Source: Bacteroidota bacterium
Lineage (GTDB): Bacteria > Bacteroidota > Bacteroidia > B-17B0 > Aurantibacillaceae
Assembly (NCBI GenBank): GCA_023433205.1
Contig: JAEZDS010000074.1
Span: forward strand, 1-15,657
DNA: 15,657 nt
Reading direction: 5' to 3'
Part shown: piece after piece, positions 1 to 7,100 of the stretch
Layout: each line of letters starts with the position of its first letter
Numbering within the stretch: position 1 is the first letter of the stretch
Program-made: the position numbers and the translations under genes
Notes under the pieces: generated by a model
Told to the model about the DNA's origin: nothing
Databases searched by the model: none
The model's input: the letters and a program-made list of their open reading frames with translations, nothing else

Positions 1-2706
1 AAAGACGGCTCTTACCGGTATATTTCCTGGGGATCGTCGCACACCTTTGGCGATGAAGGCCACATCTTCGCTTTTGGCCGCGATGTAACGGAAATCAGAA
101 AACTGCAGGATCTTCTCGACCGCGCAACAAGCCTCTCTAAAGTCGGTGGCTGGGAAATAGATTTTGCAGGCGACAGATTTTTTTGGTCAGACATGACCAG
201 GCGCATTTACGAAGTGGCAGAGGATTTTGTTCCGGATATTTCAAGCAGTCTTTTATTCTATAAAGAAGGCCATTCACGAAACACCATTGCGCAGTGTATC
301 AGTGAGGCCATCCTCAATGGCACCTCCTGGGATGTTGAACTGCAGATAATCAGTGCACGCGGACACGAAAAGTGGGTACGTTCCATCGGTAATGCCGAGC
401 TCTCTGAAAACAGGTGCATAAGGATCTACGGAAGTTTGCAGGATATTGATGACAGAAAACTTACCGAACTCAGACTACAGAATATCTCCAATAATGTGCC
501 AGGCATAATCTTTCAGTATTTAAGGTTCGGCGATGGCAGCGATCAGCTAAAATACATTAGCGAAGGCGCACGTGAAATTTGGGGGCTTGAGCCGCACGAG
601 TGTGTTGAAAGCACTGAAAAGGTCTTACGGGGAATAGCCGCTGGTGGTGATAGCAAGAAGTTCAGAAGATCGGTTGCCAAATCGGCGGCCAGACTTTCGC
701 CCTGGCACGAAACCTGGCGTTATGTTAAGCCGAATGGCGACATCAGGATCCACGAAGTGCAAGGCAATCCACACAAAACAGCCGATGGTACTGTGGTATG
801 GGATGCAATCATCATGGACATTACCGACAAACACAAGCTCAAAGAACTTGCCGAACGCACATCTAAAATTGCCCGCATTGGCAGCTGGGAGATGAACCTG
901 CTGCAAAACAAAACTGATGCAATGTACTGGTCGCAAATGACAAAAGACCTGTTCGGTGTGCCGTTGAACTATCAGCCCACGCTTAATTCTAACCTGCAGT
1001 TCTTTGAAGAACCAGGACTGTCAGAGATCAAAAGCGCTTTTAAAAAACTCATGTCGGATGGCGACAACTTTGAACTGGATCTTCCTATAAAAAATTCTCG
1101 TGGCCAGAGGCGCTGGATTCGCTGTATTGGTCGCTCCGAATGGATTGGAGACTACTGCAGCCGAATTTACGGAAGTTACCAGGACATACATGCACAAAAA
1201 ACAGCAGAGCTTGAACTGCAGAAAGCGCTCGCTGAAAAAACAACTATCCTTGAAAGTGTTGGCGATGCTTTTTTTACCGTTGACCACAGCTGGACCGTTT
1301 TATACTGGAACAAAGAAGCCGAAAGAGTGCTTGCCACGCCCCGTGGTAAAATTATTGGACAATCGCTGTGGGAAGTTTTCCATGACGCAAAAAACACCGC
1401 CTTTTATCAAAATTACCAGAAAGCGCTGGAGTCGGGGCAACCTGTGCATTTTGAAGAACTATACAAAACCACCAATCAATGGTTGGAGGTCAGCGTTTAT
1501 CCTTCAGAACAAGGACTGGCCGTTTACTTTAAGGACATAACCATCAGGAAGGCGGCACAGGAACAGCTGAGGCAAACAAACGAACGTTTCGAGATCATTG
1601 TTGAAGCAACCAACGATGCCATATGGGACTACGACCCCATTTCGGGGGTCTTGCTGTGGGGAAAGGGTTTTAAAACACTATTCGGGTATAACCCCCAGCA
1701 GATTACACCAACATTCGATCTGTATCTTAGCCTTATTCACCCACAGGACAAAAAACGCATCACAGAAAAAGTCACAAAAGTGTTCGCTGACCCCGCAATC
1801 ACCAACTGGTTTGAAGAATACCGGATTTTGAAGGCCAACCAGAAATACGCGCTTATTATTGACAGGGCTGTTTTTATTCGCGATAAGGAAGGAAAAGTAA
1901 CACGGGTGGTAGGGGCCATAACCGACATCTCGTACCGTAAAGAATATGAAGAGTCGCTTAAAGAGCTGTACTATCAGCTGGAAGTGCATGCGCGCAAGCT
2001 CGCTATTTCAAACGCCGAGCTTGAGCAGTTCGCATACGTGGCCTCGCACGATTTGCAGGAGCCACTCAGGATGGTAAGCAGTTTCCTTACCCAGTTAAAT
2101 AAAAAGTACGGCGACAAGCTTGATGATAAGGCCAAACAATACATTCACTACGCTGTTGACGGATCAAAAAGAATGCGGCAGATCATTCTTGACCTGCTCG
2201 ATTATTCAAGAGTTGGCAGACACGAAGGGGAAAAAGAAATGATCGATCTGCGGCAAATTGTGAAGGAAGTTGCAACCTTGCAGAGAAAACTGATAGAAGA
2301 AAAATCTGCAGTTATTGAGGTTAAAGAACTTCCGGTGATCCATAACTACAAAACTCCCGTCCTGCAGATCTTTCAGAATCTCATTGGCAATGGTCTTAAG
2401 TACAGCAGAAACAACATTCCGCCAAAGATCGAACTTAGCACAAAAGAAGAGGAGAACAGGTGGGTGATCCTTTTCAAGGACAACGGCATAGGAATTGAGG
2501 AACAACATTATACAAGGATCTTTACGATATTTCAGCGACTCCACGGCCGCACCGAATATGAAGGCACAGGCATGGGACTTGCCATAGTTAAAAAAATAAC
2601 CGACAACATGGGCGCAAAGATCTGGCTTGAATCAGAACCTGATAAGGGCAGCACCTTTTTTATAGAATTACCGAAAACCCCACATGATTATCTTAATTTA
2701 GACTGA
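1..2706 (+). CDS. Multi-PAS sensor histidine kinase (5' end outside window)
   Basis: Cytoplasmic sensor kinase; 901 residues are visible and the frame is open back to base 1, so the ATG at 193 is internal. It begins with the end of one PAS/PAC unit (residues 1-35), followed by five PAS domains at about 47-152, 161-277, 288-396, 415-515 and 527-645. The HisKA dimerisation domain carries the H-box SHDLQEPLR with the phospho-accepting His at residue 683. The ATPase domain shows the N-box NLIGNGLK (793-800), G1 box DNGIG (from 827), F-box and G2 box GTGMGLA (from 855). All catalytic motifs are intact. No membrane segment is seen, so it probably senses cytoplasmic signals through its PAS domains; the ligands are unknown. 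The H-box sequence resembles phytochrome-type (Cph1-like) kinases, but no GAF/PHY domains are visible. It is followed 8 bases later by a Rcp1-like response regulator, its likely partner. Confidence 0.95.
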   Translation, partial: KDGSYRYISWGSSHTFGDEGHIFAFGRDVTEIRKLQDLLDRATSLSKVGGWEIDFAGDRFFWSDMTRRIYEVAEDFVPDISSSLLFYKEGHSRNTIAQCISEAILNGTSWDVELQIISARGHEKWVRSIGNAELSENRCIRIYGSLQDIDDRKLTELRLQNISNNVPGIIFQYLRFGDGSDQLKYISEGAREIWGLEPHECVESTEKVLRGIAAGGDSKKFRRSVAKSAARLSPWHETWRYVKPNGDIRIHEVQGNPHKTADGTVVWDAIIMDITDKHKLKELAERTSKIARIGSWEMNLLQNKTDAMYWSQMTKDLFGVPLNYQPTLNSNLQFFEEPGLSEIKSAFKKLMSDGDNFELDLPIKNSRGQRRWIRCIGRSEWIGDYCSRIYGSYQDIHAQKTAELELQKALAEKTTILESVGDAFFTVDHSWTVLYWNKEAERVLATPRGKIIGQSLWEVFHDAKNTAFYQNYQKALESGQPVHFEELYKTTNQWLEVSVYPSEQGLAVYFKDITIRKAAQEQLRQTNERFEIIVEATNDAIWDYDPISGVLLWGKGFKTLFGYNPQQITPTFDLYLSLIHPQDKKRITEKVTKVFADPAITNWFEEYRILKANQKYALIIDRAVFIRDKEGKVTRVVGAITDISYRKEYEESLKELYYQLEVHARKLAISNAELEQFAYVASHDLQEPLRMVSSFLTQLNKKYGDKLDDKAKQYIHYAVDGSKRMRQIILDLLDYSRVGRHEGEKEMIDLRQIVKEVATLQRKLIEEKSAVIEVKELPVIHNYKTPVLQIFQNLIGNGLKYSRNNIPPKIELSTKEEENRWVILFKDNGIGIEEQHYTRIFTIFQRLHGRTEYEGTGMGLAIVKKITDNMGAKIWLESEPDKGSTFFIELPKTPHDYLNLD

Positions 2707-2714
2707 ATTTTTTA

Positions 2715-3146
2715 ATGGAAGCCATTCACATACTGCTGGTTGAGGACAACGAAGGCGACATACTGCTGATCAGTGAAGCCCTTGAGGAGTGGCGCACACC
2801 CCACTCACTGAGTATTGTACGAAACGGTTTGGAGGCAATTGATTATGTTTTCAGGAAAAACGGGAATGCAGAATCTCCTGAACCCTCTCTGATATTTCTT
2901 GACATGAACCTGCCGATCAGAGGTGGGCTGGAAGTACTGGAGATCATTAAATCTGACCCCTCAACAAGGCACATCCCGGTGCTGATGTTCTCTACATCTT
3001 CTTCACCTGCCGATATCAGAAAAGCCTACGCGGCTCAGGCAAACGCCTATGTGATCAAACCTGTTGAGATAAATGAGTTCGCCGAAGCCATTAGCAGCAT
3101 AGAGAACTTCTGGCTCAAAACCACCAGGCTACCGGTTAAAAACTAA
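2715..3146 (+). CDS. Single-domain response regulator, Rcp1-like
   Basis: A stand-alone receiver (REC) domain of 143 residues with no output domain. The acidic pair E10-D11 lies in LLVEDNEGD, the phospho-accepting aspartate is D63 in FLDMNLP, the Ser/Thr switch is at about 93-94, and the conserved lysine is K115 in YVIKP. Length and the insert before LIFLD match the Rcp1 family, the partners of cyanobacterial phytochrome kinases. It lies 8 bases after the kinase stop and 2 bases before the next start, so the three genes are almost certainly co-transcribed. It is expected to be phosphorylated by the upstream kinase and to act by protein contact or by passing phosphate on. The target is not shown by the sequence; the next gene product, which carries a phosphoacceptor histidine, is one candidate. 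Confidence 0.93.
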   Translation: MEAIHILLVEDNEGDILLISEALEEWRTPHSLSIVRNGLEAIDYVFRKNGNAESPEPSLIFLDMNLPIRGGLEVLEIIKSDPSTRHIPVLMFSTSSSPADIRKAYAAQANAYVIKPVEINEFAEAISSIENFWLKTTRLPVKN

Positions 3147-3148
3147 GT

Positions 3149-4150
3149 ATGTTCAGAGAAAAGCAGCCCCATCACTTTCTTGCCGTAGAAGACAATGACG
3201 GCGACTATTTGCTTCTGGAAGAATACCTGCAGGAAAAATTTATGTCTCTGAAAATAAGCAGAGCCTCAAACTTCAAAGATGTAAAAACATTGATGCTGGA
3301 AGGCGAACAGCAGTTTAATGCCATACTTCTCGACCTAACTCTCCCCGATTTAAGCGGAAAAGAACTTATTCAAAACATCCTCCAGCTTGCTGGATCCACT
3401 CCTCTGATAGTGCTTACAGGTTTTACCGATTTTTCATTTGCAGTTAAATCGCTTGCCCTGGGTGTATCAGATTACCTGCTCAAAGATGACCTCACAGCTA
3501 CTACCCTTCACAAAAGTATCATCTACAATATTGAGCGTAATAAAAGTCTGCTGAGTCTCAAAGAATCAGAACAGCGTTATTCTGATCTCTTTCAACTGAG
3601 TCCGCTGCCAATGTGGGTTTATGATGTGAATACCTTTGCGTTTCTTGATGTTAACCTTGCCGCCATTGAGCATTACGGATACTCAAAAGAAGAGTTCCTT
3701 GGCATGACGATCAGAGATATCCGTCCTGCTTCCGAATTACCACACCTGGAGAAAAGAATGCAGGAAATTGAGAATGACACCCCCTTCACTGATCAGGTCT
3801 TTATTCATCAGAAAAAAAACGGTGAGCTGATGCACGTTGACATAAGACACAACAACATAATTTTCAGGAACAAAAAGGCCAAAGTTATCCTCGCCCACGA
3901 CATCACCGAACGGCTGAACCACATCAGAGCCATTGAACTGCAGAATACAAAATTGCGCGAAATTGCCTGGACACAGTCCCATGTGGTGCGTGCTCCGCTG
4001 GCAAGGATGATGGGAATATTGAATCTGATTATTGAGAATCACGTAAGTGACGAAGAAAAAAACCAGCTGTTAGGCCACCTGCAAAGTTCAGCTTTTGAAT
4101 TCGATGAAATTATCAGAGACATTGTAAAAAAATCGCAGGCCATCCAGTAA
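3149..4150 (+). CDS. REC-PAS protein ending in a HisKA-type phosphoacceptor domain without ATPase domain
   Basis: A soluble 333-residue protein in three parts. The receiver domain (about 9-125) has acidic E14-D15, phospho-acceptor D62 in LLDLTLPD, T90 and K112. A PAS domain (about 141-256) closes with the usual HDITER. The C-terminal helical part (264-333) has an H-box-like IAWTQSHVVRAPLARMMG with candidate phosphohistidine H278 and a second helix FDEIIRDI, typical of the dimerisation and phosphotransfer domain of histidine kinases. The protein stops directly after that helix: there is no N, G1 or G2 box. The next gene starts converging 10 bases later, so no ATPase domain was split off by a frameshift. 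It cannot be a kinase on its own. It may accept phosphate at D62 and/or relay through H278, or simply dimerise. Its start is 2 bases after the preceding stop, so it is the last gene of the operon. Confidence 0.9.
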   Translation: MFREKQPHHFLAVEDNDGDYLLLEEYLQEKFMSLKISRASNFKDVKTLMLEGEQQFNAILLDLTLPDLSGKELIQNILQLAGSTPLIVLTGFTDFSFAVKSLALGVSDYLLKDDLTATTLHKSIIYNIERNKSLLSLKESEQRYSDLFQLSPLPMWVYDVNTFAFLDVNLAAIEHYGYSKEEFLGMTIRDIRPASELPHLEKRMQEIENDTPFTDQVFIHQKKNGELMHVDIRHNNIIFRNKKAKVILAHDITERLNHIRAIELQNTKLREIAWTQSHVVRAPLARMMGILNLIIENHVSDEEKNQLLGHLQSSAFEFDEIIRDIVKKSQAIQ

Positions 4151-4159
4151 ACCTTATTC

Positions 4160-7100
4160 CTACTCAATCAACATAAGTTTTACCACGTGCCTGTGGCGCT
4201 CTTCACTAACTATAAGAAAGTAAATCCCCGGCAACAGATCACTCAAATCTGCCCTCTGAACAGGATCGCTGCTTCTCCAAAAAAAACATAACTGCCCTGA
4301 GCTGCTGTAAACTTCAAAATTTCTCTCCGCTTCAACTAAAAAACTGATCTGGAATATTCCTGCTGATGGATTGGGACATACCTTATATCCTGTTTCTTCC
4401 TGAACGGGAAGCGCCGTACAGTCATTTACCCTCACGTAAACATAAGCAAGCTGAGTACAGCTGTTTACACTTTGTCCTGCAACATTATAGATTCCCGAAA
4501 ACTGAGGGTAGAGGCTAAATGTGGGGCCGGTGGAATAGGAAGGAAGCCAGGTATATGAATTTGCCCCCTGCGCACTTAAAACAACTATCTGTCCGGCACA
4601 AACCGAATCCGCAGACATATTTATTTTAACCACCGGCACCGATTTGGTTGCAACAGCGAGCGTTTGGCTCGCCATGCAGCCCTGGTCGCTGAAGCCGAAA
4701 ACGGTATAGGTGGTATTGAGTGGCGGGCTTACAGTTGTAATAGCTGCTGTGGCACCGGTATTCCACACATAACTGCTGCCGCCGTTGGCAGTTAAAGTAA
4801 TTGGCGCCGATGGGCAAACCAGCGTTGCGCTTGCTGTTACGTTTACTGCTGGCACCGAAAATGTATTCACCAGTATAGTGGCACCCCCAGCACAGCCCAA
4901 ACTGCTGGTGCCGGTAACGCTATAGGTCATGGCCTGCTGTGGAGCCACCGTCACCTGACTATTTCCGCTTATGCCTGTCCATTTATACTTATCTGCACCC
5001 GAGGCAACAAGCGTAACCTGTGAACCGGGACAAACAACAGAGGGTGTGGCAATTATGTTTACCTGCGGTTGTGGGGCCAGTAATAACCCAACAGCCTTTA
5101 GCGGCGACGAACACAGAAGCCGTTTGTATTGTATTGTACCATCAAAACCACCACCAGGTGTTAAAAGTCCGAAGTATGGTCCGGAATTACCGGAAGAAAT
5201 AAGAATATCATTGTTCGATTGCCAGGGCCCTGCATTAGTTCCTGTACTACTGCAAAATAACGACCCGCCACTAACGGAAACATACAAGCCGGTGGTTTGC
5301 CCGCCACTGAGATTTAGCGCAGGAGAAATTGGCAGTAATGAAGGAAGGGCTGTTCCGCTGCCATGCACTGTGCAGGTTCCGGCCGAAAGCCATCCTGTTG
5401 GCGAGTTGGTGAATCCATTATATGAACCAGTTCTGTGCCAGAGCTCTACAGTATAAACTCCGGCAGAGGGAAGATGCAGCGACAGATTCTGTATTTCCAG
5501 ATCGGCAAGAGCGGTGATATCGAACATCAGCCCTTCTGCCATATCGCTCCCGCTGTATTCCGTTATCAAACTGTCGTACTCAACGCCCTGTGCAAGCACA
5601 TAATAAGTGCTGCTGTTAGCAGCGCTTAATGAATAACTGTTGCCAACGTGCAGAAGCTGAGTCAAAGACGGGTCAGAGTACCACCGCGTTTCAGCAGGTG
5701 TGAATGACTGAGCTGTTAACACAGTGGCCGACTGGTTTCCACAAAGTGTTGCGCCCGAAACGCTGATTGTTGGATCTGTCACTGAAACCTGCAGTGATGC
5801 CGTGACTTTACAACCCAGGTAGCTTGCGCTTACGCTGTAAACCGAACTTACAGCAGGAGTAACTTGCACCGAGGAGGTTATTGCGCCGTTGCTCCAGCTG
5901 TATGATCCTGCAGAACTTAATGCGGTAAGTACAGCGCTGTCGCCAACACACAAAAATCTTCTGCTTGAACTCAGGGTAATACTTACTTCGGCAACAGAAA
6001 GTGTGAGGCTTTTTGCGGCAGAGCTGCAACCGTTATCGCTGAGCTGCAGTACATACTGCCCGCTGTTCCCACTGTCTGCTCTGCTGATATGTGCAGAGGG
6101 CGCTTCTGAAAAAAAACCTCCGGGCCCAAGCCATGAAAACTCAGCCCCCGGCACCCCCTGCGCGCTTAAACTCACCGAATCACCGCTGCACACTGTGACG
6201 GATTGCGCAGTTAATGTGGGATCGGCTACGCTCCTTACCACTACTGTTGCCTCAGCAGAAACCAAAGTTCCCGGTGCAGAAGCACAGCTGCTTTCCATAA
6301 TAAAATAATAAACGCCGGCCGAAAGCGGAGCAGAATAAAATTCTGTTCCCTGGCTCACCGTGGTGGTGTATGGCCCTCCGGCCACCTGCGACATTTTTAT
6401 TTGTTGTGTATTGCCGGTGCCGGCGCTGTAATCCATACCGAAAAGCGATACGGTATTCCCCACACAGACATTTAATGAAGCAGGAAATAAAAGTCCCGCC
6501 TTTGTGAGATTACAGGCACTTGTATCTGTCTCAAACTCGTCGGCCCCAATGTCGGGCGCTGTGCCACTGCCGGTGTAGCCACTATTCTGCGCCCTGGTTT
6601 CATTGTTGTGATCAACGCTGGTAAGTGAAATATTCTGCGCTCCGCTTTCAATCACCGAAACAGTAGAGGCGTAAAGGTGCAGGTAATGCGGCGATAAATA
6701 GTTAAGCGACCTGAAAACCGGATCCTGGCTCACGCTGTTTGATTCACGGGGAGAGACCGCAGATTTTAAGGCGCTGAGATTCTGGTGAGATGTACCGCTG
6801 TACAGAAGTGGTTTTGATGCGGAAAAAACACCCGAATAAAACAAGTTATGGTCAGATGCGGCATTGTAACTGGTAAGGGTTGAAGTGCTCCTTCTGTAGG
6901 CAGCGCAGATACCTGAACCTGTTGGCGACGAGCGGTTCACCAGAATGTTGTTCCTGAGAAGCAGACCCGCCGTGGAAGAAACATACAGTGCATTGGTTCC
7001 AAAATTAAGCCCGGTACTTGTTGTTTCGATCAACACGGTGTTATATGCCAGATCAACAAAAGTTCCTCCGCTGATATAAATGCCGTTGCAGCGGTTGGCT

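Noticed and set aside
1100..1540. Second plus-strand frame of 146 codons inside the kinase gene
   Set aside because: Overlaps intact PAS domains in the kinase frame; the translation has no recognisable features.
193..2706. ATG at 193 as the start of the kinase
   Set aside because: The same frame is open to base 1 and encodes a clear PAC end and linker (GRDVTEIRKLQDLL), so the gene begins upstream of the window.
4971..5456. Plus-strand open frame of 161 codons
   Set aside because: Antisense shadow of the long secreted protein gene, which has a signal peptide, repeats and sorting domain in its own frame.
5889..6308. Plus-strand open frame of 139 codons
   Set aside because: Opposite-strand shadow of the Ig-like repeat coding region; low-complexity composition and no domain pattern.
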